A DNA stretch of 64,000 nt from Streptomyces rapamycinicus NRRL 5491 (GCF_024298965.1 NZ_CP085193.1:1674001-1738000); one strand, 5' to 3'. Counted from the stretch's first letter, positions 14,801 to 23,419 are shown. The notes: generated by a model not told the origin, from the letters alone. A program made the numbers and translations.

Positions 14801-15580
14801 TACCCGGACTGGCGGGACGGCCTCACCGACGCCCTTCGCCTGTCCGCCGCCATGACCTCCAAGTTCGCCGTGGCGGGCTGCCCAGCGGCGGAGGGAAGGC
14901 CGTCGTGGCCCTGCCGGAGGGGACGGCACTCGATGCCGGCCGACGTCGCGAGGTGCTGCGCGACGTGGCAGACGTCATCGACTCGTTCGGCGGGGCGTAC
15001 GCCACCGGACCGGATGTCCGGACCGGCCCCGCCGACATGGCGCTGATCGGCGAAACCGCCCCCCACGTGTTCTGCCGGCCGACGCATCTGGGCGGCAGCG
15101 GCGACTCGTCCCCGCACACCGCGTGGGGGACGCTCGCCGCGCTGCGGGCCGTCAGCCGACGGCTGTACGACACCGCGAGTCCGAAGGGCCGCGGTCTCGC
15201 CGTGATGGGTCTGGGCCGCGTCGGCGCCGGCCTCGCCCGCCTCCTGGCCGCTGAAGGCGCCGCCCTGAGGGTCACCGACATCGACCCGGAGAAGCGGAGG
15301 ATCGGCGATGAGCTCGGCGCTGTGTGGCGGGCGCCCGACGAGATCCTCACCGCGGACGTGGACATCCTCGTCCCTTCGGCGCTCGGCTCCGTCCTGACCG
15401 GGCAGAACGTCGCGGAGCTACGCTGCCGGGCCGTGGCCGGACCGGCGAACCGTCAACGACCTGCTGGAGACGGCGCGGCGCCTCGGCCAGACCCCGGCAC
15501 AGGCGGCCGCCGAGCCGGCCGCACGCCGTCTGAGCGCCGCCTCGCCCCCGGCGGGGTCACCGGCACCGAGCGGTCGATGA
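14795..15580 (+). pseudogene. Decayed Leu/Val/Phe/Glu-type amino-acid dehydrogenase
   Basis: Translated pieces match an NAD-dependent oxidative deaminase: HYPDWRDGLTDALRLSAAM, then after a one-base shift near 14878 GLPSGGGKAVVALPEGTALD (glycine-rich catalytic Lys region), GPADMALIGETAPHVFCRP, and the Rossmann motif MGLGRVGAGLARLL. At about 15450 the frame changes again: AVAGPAN is followed directly by VNDLLETARRLGQTPAQAA, so roughly 100 residues of the NAD domain are deleted. The first 60 or so residues are absent because the gene is fused head-to-head to the truncated Lrp gene. Three independent lesions make function impossible. Confidence 0.85.
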
Positions 15581-15586
15581 CCCCGG

Positions 15587-16474
15587 TCACCGGGGTGCGC
15601 CGGGCCGCCCCTGGCCGAGCAGCTCCACCAGCCCCGAGAGGCCCTCATGGCCATGGCCGCCGGCCACCCGGCGGGCCATGAGGTGGCCGATCGGGGCGAT
15701 CAGTTCGGGGCTGATGCCCTGGTCCCGTGCGGAGCTGGTGAAGTTGGCATACGCGGCCGACTGCATGGCGAGGTTGGAGACCACCCCCGTGGCGTGGTCA
15801 CCGGAGTCGATCTGCCGCGCGTAGCCGTCCACCGCCCCGGACATGGCGGTCAGCCAGCGCCCCACCAGCGGGGCGACATCGGCCGCCGCGACGCCGTCCG
15901 ACCGTACGAGGGCGTAGGCGTGCAGCACGCCGGAGAACATCCCGTACATCGCGCTGAGCAGGGCGATGTCGTACAGCGGGGCACGGCCGGGGTCCTCGCC
16001 GAGGTGGTGGCTCTCGCCGAAGAGGTCCAGCACGGGCCGGTGGTCCGCGAAGGCGGCGGGCGAGCCGCTGTAGAGGAGGAAGGCGGCGGGTGACCCGATC
16101 ATCGGCGGGACGGCCATGATGCCGCCGTCGAGGTACTGGGCACCGTGTCCGGCCGCCCACGCGGCCAGCTCGCGGGCCTGCCGCGGAGTGCCGTTGGTGA
16201 GGTTGACGACGGCCTTGCCGAACAGGGCGTCCCCGAGGGGGGCCAGCACCTGCCGTACGGAGTCGTAGTCGAGCAGACAGACCACCACCAGGGGGCTCGC
16301 CGCGACGGCCGCACCGGCCGTGGCGGCCGTCAGCGCGCCCTCGGCGGCGAGCGCCTCGGCCTTGGCCGCCGTACGGTTCCACACCGTCGTCCGGTGCCCG
16401 GCCCGCAGAAGGGCGCGGGCCAGGGCGGTGCCCATGTCGCCGAGGCCCAGCACCGTCACGGGGAAATCGCTCAT
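15587..16474 (-). CDS. NAD(P)-dependent imine-reductase-type oxidoreductase
   Basis: This 295-residue protein has an N-terminal NADP-binding fold with VLGLGDMGTALARALL and the WNRT segment (Arg after the second strand favours NADPH). A C-terminal helical dimerisation domain begins near residue 165 (PLYDIALLSAMYGMFSGVLHAYAL). The layout matches beta-hydroxyacid-dehydrogenase-related imine reductases, which reduce cyclic imines; the physiological substrate is unknown. It ends 6 bp from the dehydrogenase pseudogene and is transcribed towards it. A perfect operator-like palindrome and an HxlR gene lie at its 5' end, so expression is probably under HxlR control. Confidence 0.88.
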   Translation of the reverse strand: MSDFPVTVLGLGDMGTALARALLRAGHRTTVWNRTAAKAEALAAEGALTAATAGAAVAASPLVVVCLLDYDSVRQVLAPLGDALFGKAVVNLTNGTPRQARELAAWAAGHGAQYLDGGIMAVPPMIGSPAAFLLYSGSPAAFADHRPVLDLFGESHHLGEDPGRAPLYDIALLSAMYGMFSGVLHAYALVRSDGVAAADVAPLVGRWLTAMSGAVDGYARQIDSGDHATGVVSNLAMQSAAYANFTSSARDQGISPELIAPIGHLMARRVAGGHGHEGLSGLVELLGQGRPGAPR

Positions 16475-16560
16475 TTCGGATGCTCCAGGGTTTCGATACC
16501 GCTTGGTCTCAGGGGTCCGGCGCGCCGATCACAGGCTCGTTCCCCGGCGGTAGTGTGGGC

Positions 16561-16586
16561 AAGTACGCACTAAATAGTGCGTACTT
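16561..16586. promoter_or_regulatory. HxlR operator between divergent genes
   Basis: AAGTACGCACT and AGTGCGTACTT form a perfect inverted repeat with 11-bp arms and an AAAT spacer. It lies 12 bp upstream of the HxlR start and 86 bp from the reductase start. It is the only strong dyad in the intergenic region. Confidence 0.82.
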
Positions 16587-16598
16587 ACCTTGAGGTCA

Positions 16599-16952
16599 GT
16601 GGGGGCGGGCGGGGCTTTGGGAAAGCAGCCTTATGTCTGTGGTCTGGACGCGGCCGTGGATGTGATCGACGGAAAGTGGAAAGTCCTGATCATCTGGGCG
16701 CTCAATCACCAACGGTGCCGTTTCGGGGAGTTACGGCGGCTGGTTCCGGGTGTGACCGAGAAGGTGCTGACGCAGCAGCTCAGGGAGTTGGAGGCGGACG
16801 GAATCGTCCACCGGGAGAGCTACGACATGAAGCCGCCGAAGGTGGAGTATTCGCTGACCGGGCTGGGCGACGAGCTGAATACGGCGCTGGGCCCGCTGGG
16901 CGCGTGGGGCAAGCGACGGATGGCGGCGCTGGAGGAGGCGGGGCAGGGCTGA
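16599..16952 (+). CDS. HxlR-family winged-helix regulator
   Basis: This protein of about 117 residues shows the HxlR pattern: a Cys near the N-terminus (YVCGLDAAVDVIDGKWKVLIIWAL), a winged helix with RFGELRRLVPGVTEKVLTQQLRELE, and KVEYSLTGLGDEL in the wing. The single N-terminal Cys is at the position that senses reactive electrophiles or diamide in YodB/HypR/QorR-type members, so redox or quinone sensing is possible (inference). GTG 16599 with GAGG just upstream was preferred over TTG 16590. It probably represses the divergent imine-reductase-type gene and itself through the palindrome at 16561-16586. Confidence 0.88.
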   Translation: MGAGGALGKQPYVCGLDAAVDVIDGKWKVLIIWALNHQRCRFGELRRLVPGVTEKVLTQQLRELEADGIVHRESYDMKPPKVEYSLTGLGDELNTALGPLGAWGKRRMAALEEAGQG

Positions 16953-17050
16953 CTTCCGGGCCGGATGGGCACCCCGCCGCGGAAAGTCTTTTCCAACCTG
17001 CCCTCCGCGGGGTAGGGGTGTGGAGTTCACCCCGCTCACTTGGAGGCCCC

Positions 17051-18391
17051 GTGACCGACAGCGCTCCCCGGAGCCAACCACGCACTCCCTGGCGAGCCGT
17101 GTTCGGCGGCTCGATCGGAAATCTCGTCGAGTGGTACGACTGGTTCGTCTACGCCAGTTTCGCCACCTACTTCGCCGGAGCCTTCTTCCCCAAGGGCAAC
17201 GACACGGCGCAGCTCCTCAACACCGCCGGGATCTTCGCGGTGGGCTTCTTCATGCGTCCCGTCGGCGGCTGGCTGCTGGGCCGGTTCGCCGACCGGCGCG
17301 GCCGCAAGGCGGCGCTCACCCTGACGGTGACGCTGATGTCGGCCAGCGCGCTGCTCATCGCCATCGCCCCGACCTATGACCAGGTCGGCTACTTCGGCGC
17401 GTTCGTGCTGCTGGTGGCGCGGCTGCTGCAGGGCCTGTCGGTGGGCGGTGAGTACGCGGCCAGCGCCACCTATCTCACCGAGGCGTCCCGGCCCGGCGGC
17501 CGCGGCTTCGTCTCCAGCTTCCAGTACGTGTCGATGACGGCGGGTCAGCTGATCGGCCTGGGCTTGCAGATCCTGCTGCAGCACACCATGTCCGACGACG
17601 CGCTGCACTCCTACGGCTGGCGCATTCCGTTCGTCGTCGGCGCCGTGGGCGCGGCCGTGGTCTTCTGGCTGCGGCGCAATCTGCTGGAGACCGAGGTCTA
17701 CACCGAGGAGGAGGACCACCAGGGCCAGGAGCGGGGGACGATCGCCGAGCTGCTGCGCCACCGCAAGGAGGCGGCGCTGGTCATCGCGCTGACCATGGGC
17801 GGCACGGTCGCGTACTACACGTACACCACCTATCTCACCAAGTACCTGTCGAACACGGCCGGGATGAGCAAGTCCGACGCCTCGCTGGTGAGCTTCTGCG
17901 CCCTGTTCCTGTTCATGCTGTTGCAGCCGCTGGCCGGATCGCTCTCGGACCGGATCGGGCGCCGCCCGCTGCTGATCACCTTCGGTATCGGCTCGATGCT
18001 CTGCACCGTCCCCATCATGACCGCGCTCTCGCACGCCGACAGCTTCGCCGGGGCGCTGCTGCTCTCGCTCGCGGCGCTGGTCATCGTCACCGGCTACACC
18101 TCGATCAACGCCGTGGTGAAGGCCGAGCTGTTCCCCACCCATGTCCGGGCGCTCGGGGTGGCCCTGCCGTACGCGCTGGCCAACGCGCTGTTCGGCGGCA
18201 CCGCCGAGTATGTGGCGCTGTGGTTCAAGAAGGGCGGCGTGGAGTCCGGCTACTACTGGTACGTCTCGGCATGTGCCGCGGTCTCGCTCGTCGTCTACCT
18301 GACCATGCGGGAGACCCGCGACGCCGCCCTCTCCCGGGGCCGCGCCGACGACCCGGCCGCCCCCGGGAAGCAGCGGACGACGGCGGTGTGA
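17051..18391 (+). CDS. MHS-family MFS transporter (KgtP/dicarboxylate type)
   Basis: This 446-residue integral membrane protein has twelve predicted helices. The N-terminal GGSIGNLVEWYDWFVYASFATYFAG and the loop GRFADRRGRKAALTLTV are hallmarks of the metabolite:H+ symporter branch (alpha-ketoglutarate, citrate, proline/betaine carriers). SLSDRIGRRPLL is the matching loop in the second half. GTG 17051 is preceded by TGGAGG at ideal spacing. It is a single gene that follows HxlR on the same strand after about 100 bp and ends in a hairpin. An organic acid is the likely substrate, without proof. Confidence 0.9.
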   Translation: MTDSAPRSQPRTPWRAVFGGSIGNLVEWYDWFVYASFATYFAGAFFPKGNDTAQLLNTAGIFAVGFFMRPVGGWLLGRFADRRGRKAALTLTVTLMSASALLIAIAPTYDQVGYFGAFVLLVARLLQGLSVGGEYAASATYLTEASRPGGRGFVSSFQYVSMTAGQLIGLGLQILLQHTMSDDALHSYGWRIPFVVGAVGAAVVFWLRRNLLETEVYTEEEDHQGQERGTIAELLRHRKEAALVIALTMGGTVAYYTYTTYLTKYLSNTAGMSKSDASLVSFCALFLFMLLQPLAGSLSDRIGRRPLLITFGIGSMLCTVPIMTALSHADSFAGALLLSLAALVIVTGYTSINAVVKAELFPTHVRALGVALPYALANALFGGTAEYVALWFKKGGVESGYYWYVSACAAVSLVVYLTMRETRDAALSRGRADDPAAPGKQRTTAV

Positions 18392-18409
18392 CCGGCCGAG
18401 GGGCCGGTC
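18390..18409. terminator. Terminator hairpin between convergent genes
   Basis: GACCGGCC (18390-18397) pairs with GGCCGGTC (18402-18409) around GAGG. It overlaps the MFS stop codon and lies just before the end of the convergent ATP-binding protein gene. Confidence 0.65.
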
Positions 18410-18415
18410 CCGGCG

Positions 18416-18883
18416 TCAGCGGCCGGTGGTCACGCTCATCTGGGCCCAGACCACCCGTCCGCCGTTCACGCCCGGCCGGTCCCCCCACGCGTCGGCCAGG
18501 GCGCGGACCAGCGCGAGTCCGCGCCCGCACTCATCCTCCAGGCCGGCCTCCCGCGGTGTGGGGACGGCCGGTCCGCCGCCCTGGTCGGCGACCTCGACAT
18601 AGAGCATCCGCCGCTCATGGGCGCGCAGTACACAGAGGATCTGCTCGCTCCCGGTGTGTACCAGGGCATTGGTGAACAGCTCGGACATCACCAGCTCGGC
18701 GGCCTCGCAGAGGTCCTCCGCGAAGCCCCACTCCGGCGCCCGGGACCGCACCCGGTGCCGGGCGATCGCGACCGAGGCGCCTCTGGCGGGCAGCTGGAAC
18801 CTCTCCTGACGGAGGGCGGAGTCAACGCTCCCGGAGCTCGGGTGGTGGGCCATCGTCGAGCGCTGACGCAATGCCACGGCCAT
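18416..18883 (-). CDS. RsbW-like ATP-binding protein (GHKL anti-sigma-type kinase)
   Basis: This 155-residue cytosolic protein has the small HATPase fold: N-box AELVMSELFTNALVHTGS near residue 60 and G-box GRGLALVRALADAWG near 130. Streptomycetes have many such proteins beside XRE-DUF5753/DUF397 pairs; in the anti-sigma members they phosphorylate or bind partner proteins, but most are uncharacterised. ATG 18883 is preceded by GGAAGG. It is divergent from the XRE gene at 19109, and the shared 225-bp region carries the palindrome CTGCAAAATGCAG, so the two are probably co-regulated. Confidence 0.85.
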   Translation of the reverse strand: MAVALRQRSTMAHHPSSGSVDSALRQERFQLPARGASVAIARHRVRSRAPEWGFAEDLCEAAELVMSELFTNALVHTGSEQILCVLRAHERRMLYVEVADQGGGPAVPTPREAGLEDECGRGLALVRALADAWGDRPGVNGGRVVWAQMSVTTGR

Positions 18884-19018
18884 GTGCCTTCCGTCCGTCC
18901 TACCTGTGGGGGCGTGAATGCCGTACGTGAATGCCGCAAGTGCACGACACAGCAGCCACGTTGGACTGGTCACACCCGTCACTATCGTTGCTGCGAGCAT
19001 CAGTTGGCAAGGCGCGAT

Positions 19019-19031
19019 CTGCAAAATGCAG
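19019..19031. promoter_or_regulatory. Palindrome CTGCAAAATGCAG in divergent promoter region
   Basis: CTGCA-AAA-TGCAG is a perfect dyad 78 bp upstream of the XRE-DUF5753 start, in a locally less GC-rich promoter region. It is a candidate operator for that regulator. A direct repeat of GTGAATGCCG (near 18915 and 18928) lies closer to the ATPase gene. Confidence 0.45.
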
Positions 19032-19108
19032 AATAGCCAGCGCACTCTGTTGCCCCCACCTCGTACGTGGCACACTGATCCTGACAAGACCGTCCCAGGA
19101 GGTACGAC

Positions 19109-19966
19109 GTGGGTGAAGCGCGGTCTGCCCCGACCGTCGGGCAGATGGTCCTCGGCATGCGGCTGAGGGACCTTCGCGAAAAAGCCGGCGTCAGTTACGA
19201 CGTGGCTGCCAGGGCGCTGCACGTCAACCAGACCACGGTGCGCAGGATGGAGAAGGCCGAAGTCGGCCTGAAACTGCCCTACGTAGAGAAGCTGTTGCAG
19301 ACCTACGGCGCCGAGCAGCAGGAGATCGACTCCTTCCTCGCACTCGCCGAGGAGGCCAACCGGCCCGGCTGGTGGCACCGGTTCCGCGATGTGCTGCCGG
19401 ACTGGTTCAGCCTCTATGTGAGCCTCGAGGGCGCCGCGAGCCGGATCCGCGCCTATGAGCCGCACTTCATACCCGGACTGCTGCAGACCGAGGACTACGC
19501 CCGCGCGCTGCTCTCCATCGGCTTCCCGCACGGGTCCGACCAGGAGCTCGAGCGCCGTGTGGCGCTGCGGATGGAGCGCCAGGAGCTGCTCAGCCGCCCG
19601 GACGCACCGCATCTGTGGGTCGTGATGGACGAGACGGTGCTCCGTCTGTCCATCGGCGGTCCCTCGGTGATGCGCGCCCAGGTCGACCGTCTGATCGAAA
19701 CGGTGCAAAGACCGAACATCACCCTTCAGGTGGTGCCGTTCTCCGCCGGCCCCCACCCGGGCATGGGCGGACCCTTCCAGCTCTTCCGGTTCCAGATCCC
19801 GGAACTGCCGGACATCGTCTACGCCGAGGGCCTGACCGGCGCCGGCTATCTCGACCAACGTTCCGATGTGGTCGCCTATCTGGAAGCCCTGGACCGCATG
19901 GGCACCCAGGCCACACCGGCGCGGCGGACGGAGAACTTTCTCCGTGGGATTCGCAAGGAGCTCTGA
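19109..19966 (+). CDS. XRE regulator with DUF5753 domain
   Basis: This 285-residue protein has an N-terminal helix-turn-helix (LRDLREKAGVSYDVAARALHVNQTTVRRMEKAE, residues about 15-50) and a long DUF5753 domain beginning with the IRAYEPHFIPGLLQTEDYARAL signature near residue 112. GTG 19109 follows AGGAGG. It is the classic streptomycete partner of a small DUF397 protein, encoded 2 bp downstream; WhiJ-type systems of this kind control development through the DUF397 antagonist. It probably binds its own promoter region with the ATPase gene. Confidence 0.92.
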   Translation: MGEARSAPTVGQMVLGMRLRDLREKAGVSYDVAARALHVNQTTVRRMEKAEVGLKLPYVEKLLQTYGAEQQEIDSFLALAEEANRPGWWHRFRDVLPDWFSLYVSLEGAASRIRAYEPHFIPGLLQTEDYARALLSIGFPHGSDQELERRVALRMERQELLSRPDAPHLWVVMDETVLRLSIGGPSVMRAQVDRLIETVQRPNITLQVVPFSAGPHPGMGGPFQLFRFQIPELPDIVYAEGLTGAGYLDQRSDVVAYLEALDRMGTQATPARRTENFLRGIRKEL

Positions 19967-19968
19967 CT

Positions 19969-20265
19969 GTGGATCAGGTACATGTGTACAACGGCATGCC
20001 CGCCAAACATCTGGGAACCGAAGGCTGGGCCAAGCCCTGGAGCGGCCCCAACGGCGGTGCCTGCGTGGAGGTCATGCGGCTGAACGACGGGCGGGTGGCC
20101 CTGCGTCAGTCGACCGATCCGGACGGCCCCGCCCTGATCTACACCCATCACGAAATCGAGAAGTTCATCCAGGGCGCCAAGGCCGGCGCCGCGGACTTCC
20201 TGCTCACACGCCCAGAAAACCTGACCACCTCGGCGGGTACCGCACCGGAACGGAGGGCCGCGTGA
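19969..20265 (+). CDS. DUF397 domain protein
   Basis: This 98-residue protein starts at GTG 19969. It contains the DUF397 core WAKPWSGPNGGACVEVMRL, VALRQSTDPDGPALIYT and HHEIEKFIQGAKAGAADFL. DUF397 proteins are small and probably act as antagonists of the adjacent XRE-DUF5753 regulator. It is 2 bp downstream of the regulator stop and overlaps the methyltransferase start by 4 bp (GTGA), so the three genes form one coupled operon. Confidence 0.92.
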   Translation: MDQVHVYNGMPAKHLGTEGWAKPWSGPNGGACVEVMRLNDGRVALRQSTDPDGPALIYTHHEIEKFIQGAKAGAADFLLTRPENLTTSAGTAPERRAA

Positions 20266-21080
20266 CCGACAACGGGCTCGCCCCTGACCAGATCGACACC
20301 ACCAAGCCGCACCCGGCTCGGATGTACGACTTCTACCTCAACGGCAAGGACCACTACGAGGTCGACGCGGAGGCCGCCGGGCGGGTGCTGGAGGTCTATC
20401 CGACCGTCCGGCTCAACGCCACCGTCAACCGGGCCTTCATCCACCGCGCCACCCGCTGGCTGGCCCGGGAGGCCGGGGTCCGGCAGTTCCTCGACATAGG
20501 CACCGGCATACCCACCGAGCCCAACCTCCACCAGGTGGCCCAGTCGGTCACCCCGGATGCCCGGGTGGTCTACACCGACTACGACCCGATCGTGCTGGCC
20601 TACGCCCAAGCGCTGCTCGTCGGCACCCCCGAGGGCCGTACGGCCTATGTGCAGTCGGATGTGCGCGATCCCCAGCGGATCATGAGCGCCCCCGAACTGC
20701 ATGAGACGCTGGACCTGGACCAGCCGGTGGCGGTCTCCGTGAACGCGCTCTTCCACTTCATTCCGGAGGAGGACAAGCCGTACGAGATCATCCGCGAGCT
20801 GATGGCGCCGCTGGCCCCGGGCAGCTTTCTGATGCTGACCCATTCCACGCATGACTTCTCCGAGGAGACCTGGCGGAACGTCATCCGGGTCTACAAGGAG
20901 AGCGGTATCTCCTTCATCACCCGCTCCCAGAGCGAGGTCGGGGCCTTCTTCGACGGTCTGGAGCTGATCGACCCGGGGGTGTCGGAGCCCCACCACTGGA
21001 ATCCGGACCCCGAGGACCGGCCGGAGGACATCCGCAGCGCGGACATCAACATGTGGGCGGGAGTGGCCCGCAAGCCGTGA
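20262..21080 (+). CDS. SAM-dependent methyltransferase (DUF574 family)
   Basis: This 272-residue protein starts at GTG 20262 and begins with the family signature PHPARMYDFYLNGKDHYEVD. The SAM-binding fold includes FLDIGTGIPTEPNLHQVAQ near residue 85 and VYTDYDPIVLAYAQALL. The C-terminal PDPEDRPEDIRSADINMWAGVARKP closes the domain. The family is abundant in streptomycetes and its targets are mostly unknown. It is the third gene of the XRE-DUF397 operon and ends 48 bp before the convergent histidine kinase. Confidence 0.93.
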   Translation: MTDNGLAPDQIDTTKPHPARMYDFYLNGKDHYEVDAEAAGRVLEVYPTVRLNATVNRAFIHRATRWLAREAGVRQFLDIGTGIPTEPNLHQVAQSVTPDARVVYTDYDPIVLAYAQALLVGTPEGRTAYVQSDVRDPQRIMSAPELHETLDLDQPVAVSVNALFHFIPEEDKPYEIIRELMAPLAPGSFLMLTHSTHDFSEETWRNVIRVYKESGISFITRSQSEVGAFFDGLELIDPGVSEPHHWNPDPEDRPEDIRSADINMWAGVARKP

Positions 21081-21128
21081 CGCCTGCGGCGGGCCACGCG
21101 TGGCGGCCGGGGACTTCGCGGCGCCGTG

Positions 21129-22544
21129 TTACGGGGCCTCGGTGGCGTCGCCGACCGTGAAGCCCAGTATCGCGCCCCCGCCCGGGCGCGGCCGGGCGAA
21201 GACGGTGCCCCCGTGGGCGAGGGCGACCTCGCGCACGATGGCCAGGCCCAGCCCCGAACCGGGCAGGCTGCGGGCGCCGGGCGCGCGGTAGAAGCGGTCG
21301 AAGACCCGTTCGCGGTCCTCCTCGGCGATGCCCGGGCCCCGGTCGAGGACCTCCACCCGGCGGCCGCTGATCACCACCTCGACGGGTTCGGTGCCGCCCT
21401 GGTCGAACTTGGCGGCGTTCTCCACCAGATTGGAGACCGCGCGCTGCAGGGTGGCCGGGTGACCCGTCAGCCGGGTGTCGCCCTCGGCCCGTACGGTGAT
21501 CTCGCGGCCCGTCCGGCGCCGGGCGAGGGTCACGGCGGTGGTGGCCGCCTCCTCCAGCGAGACCTCGGTGCGGGGTTCGTCGTCCCGCTGCCCGGCCGCC
21601 AGGTCCACCAGCTCGTTGACGAGGTCGGTCAGCTCCCGGGTCTCCCCCGCCAGATCGGCCAGCAGATCCTCGCGCGCGGGCCCCGGCAGCTCCTCGAAGC
21701 GGCGCAGCAGGGAGATGTTGGTGCGCAGCGAGGTGAGCGGGGTGCGCAGTTCGTGCCCGGCGTCCTGGACCAGCCGCCGCTGGTCGTCCTTGGAGCGCGC
21801 GAGCTGTCCGAGCATGCCGTCGAAGGCCCGGCCGAGGCGGCCCACCTCGTCGTCCCCGGCGACCGGCACCGCCACCTCCATCCGGCCGGTGGCGGCCACG
21901 CTCTCGGCGACCCGGGTCAGTCGCACCAGCCGCCGGGTGATCCGCCCGGCCAGCCACCAGCCGGCCAGTCCGGCGGCCAGGATGACGGCGACCACGAACA
22001 GCGCGGTGCGCTTCTGGAGCTCGCGCAGCAGATCCTCGGTGTCGCTGATCTGCTGGGCCACCTGGATCGCGCCGGTGCCGTCGCCCACGGCGACCGTGGC
22101 CATCCGGTACTGCTCCCCGCCGATGCCGATCTCGCGCCGTACGACGGTGCCCGGGGTGGCGGAGGCGGCGGTCGTCCGGTCGTCGTCGGCCACCGGCAGC
22201 GGGGGCTTGCCCGCGTCGTAGACCGTACCCCGGCCGTTGATCACCTGGACGTCCATCCGGCTGATCCGGCGCAGATCGTCCCGCAGGTCGTACGGGACGG
22301 GCACGGCGGACTCCGAGGGGTACTGCCGCAGGATCACCTTGTCGCCGCGGACCTCGCCGCGCAGATCGCGGATGATGTCGTCGAACGCCGACTGCTGGTC
22401 CACCCGCACCAGCCCGGCCGCCGCGTCATAGCTGAGCCCGCCGACCAGGAGGGTGACCACGGTGGCGGCCGCCGAGAACGAGAGCGCGAAGGTGGTCCGC
22501 AGGCTGGGCCGGCCACGGCGGAGCAGGGGGAGCCGCACCATCAC
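21129..22544 (-). CDS. Membrane sensor histidine kinase
   Basis: This 471-residue HAMP-type kinase has a TM helix near residues 18-38, an extracytoplasmic sensor of about 130 residues, a second TM near 180-200, a HAMP linker (RITRRLVRLTRVAESVAATG), the H-box QDAGHELRTPLTSL with phosphoacceptor His at about residue 264, N-box NLVENAAKFD and G-boxes RGPGIAEEDRERVFDRF and GSGLGLAIVREV. It overlaps the upstream response-regulator gene by ATGA and is its cognate kinase. It resembles the MprB type; the signal is unknown. Confidence 0.95.
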   Translation of the reverse strand: MMVRLPLLRRGRPSLRTTFALSFSAAATVVTLLVGGLSYDAAAGLVRVDQQSAFDDIIRDLRGEVRGDKVILRQYPSESAVPVPYDLRDDLRRISRMDVQVINGRGTVYDAGKPPLPVADDDRTTAASATPGTVVRREIGIGGEQYRMATVAVGDGTGAIQVAQQISDTEDLLRELQKRTALFVVAVILAAGLAGWWLAGRITRRLVRLTRVAESVAATGRMEVAVPVAGDDEVGRLGRAFDGMLGQLARSKDDQRRLVQDAGHELRTPLTSLRTNISLLRRFEELPGPAREDLLADLAGETRELTDLVNELVDLAAGQRDDEPRTEVSLEEAATTAVTLARRRTGREITVRAEGDTRLTGHPATLQRAVSNLVENAAKFDQGGTEPVEVVISGRRVEVLDRGPGIAEEDRERVFDRFYRAPGARSLPGSGLGLAIVREVALAHGGTVFARPRPGGGAILGFTVGDATEAP

Positions 22545-23245
22545 TCCTCCCGCAGGGAGTATCCGACCCCGCGCACGGTGTGGATCAGCGGGGCGCGCCC
22601 CTCCGGATCGACCTTGCGGCGCAGATAGCCGATGTAGACGGCGAGGTTCTTCGAGCCGGGGCCGAAGTCGTAGCCCCAGATGCGGGCGTAGATGGTGGTG
22701 TGGTCCAGGACGATGCCCGCGTTGCGGGCCAGCAGCTCCAGCAGGTCGAATTCGGTGCGGGTCAGCTCCAGCTCCGTACCGCCGCGCCAGACCCGCCGGG
22801 CCGAGGAGTCCAGGCGCAGATCGGCGACCTCCAGCACCCCGTCGATGGCGGTGTCCTCCGGCGCGGCCGGTTCGGCGGGGGCGGCGCGGCGCAGCAGCGC
22901 GCGCAGCCGGGCGAAGACCTCCTCGATCTCGAAGGGCTTGGCCACATAGTCGTCCGCGCCGGCGTCAAGACCCTCGATCCGGTCGGCGGTCTCGACCCGC
23001 GCGGTGAGCATGAGGACGGGGGTGCGGTCCCCCTCGGCGCGCAGCACCCGGCACACCTGGAGCCCGTCCACGCCCGGCATCATCACGTCCAGCACGACCA
23101 CGTCCGGGCGCTCGCGGTGGATGGCCGCCAGCGCCTCTATCCCGTCGGGCACGGCGGTGACGCGGTACCCCTCCAGGGTCAGGGCGCGTTCCAGGGCCTG
23201 GCGGATGGCACGGTCGTCCTCGGCGAGCAGCACGGTGTTGGTCAC
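22541..23245 (-). CDS. OmpR-type response regulator
   Basis: This 234-residue protein starts at GTG 23245. The receiver domain (residues 1-120) has the acidic pair in LLAEDDRA, phosphoacceptor Asp in VVVLDVMMPG at about residue 52 and Lys in DDYVAKPF. The C-terminal winged helix (about 140-230) carries LTRTEFDLLELLARN and RRKVDPEGRAPLIHTVRGVGYSLR. It is the first gene of the two-component operon, transcribed away from the GT4 gene with 174 bp between them. Its length and motifs fit MprA/PrrA relatives. Confidence 0.95.
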   Translation of the reverse strand: MTNTVLLAEDDRAIRQALERALTLEGYRVTAVPDGIEALAAIHRERPDVVVLDVMMPGVDGLQVCRVLRAEGDRTPVLMLTARVETADRIEGLDAGADDYVAKPFEIEEVFARLRALLRRAAPAEPAAPEDTAIDGVLEVADLRLDSSARRVWRGGTELELTRTEFDLLELLARNAGIVLDHTTIYARIWGYDFGPGSKNLAVYIGYLRRKVDPEGRAPLIHTVRGVGYSLREE

Positions 23246-23419
23246 ACCCCGAGTCTGCCAAGGCCACAGCGGTGCCCGCGGCGGGCGGGGGTCCTGAGCG
23301 GGGCTTCTTACCCCGCTCTCACCTTCTTCACGCGGTGGACTTACCGGGCCTCGACAAGGTGTCGACCAGCTTCCGGGGGAACTCGCCCCGGGGACGCACC
23401 CGGCCGGAGAAAATACCGC

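Noticed and set aside
14752..15681. The 309-codon plus-strand ORF as an intact dehydrogenase
   Set aside because: Its N-terminus is out of frame with the conserved HYPDWRDGL part and its C-terminus leaves the NAD-domain frame after AVAGPAN, so the protein would be chimeric and non-functional.
18884..19858. Upstream extension of the ATP-binding protein frame to 480 residues
   Set aside because: It runs antisense through the XRE-DUF5753 gene; ATG 18883 has a ribosome-binding site and gives the family length.
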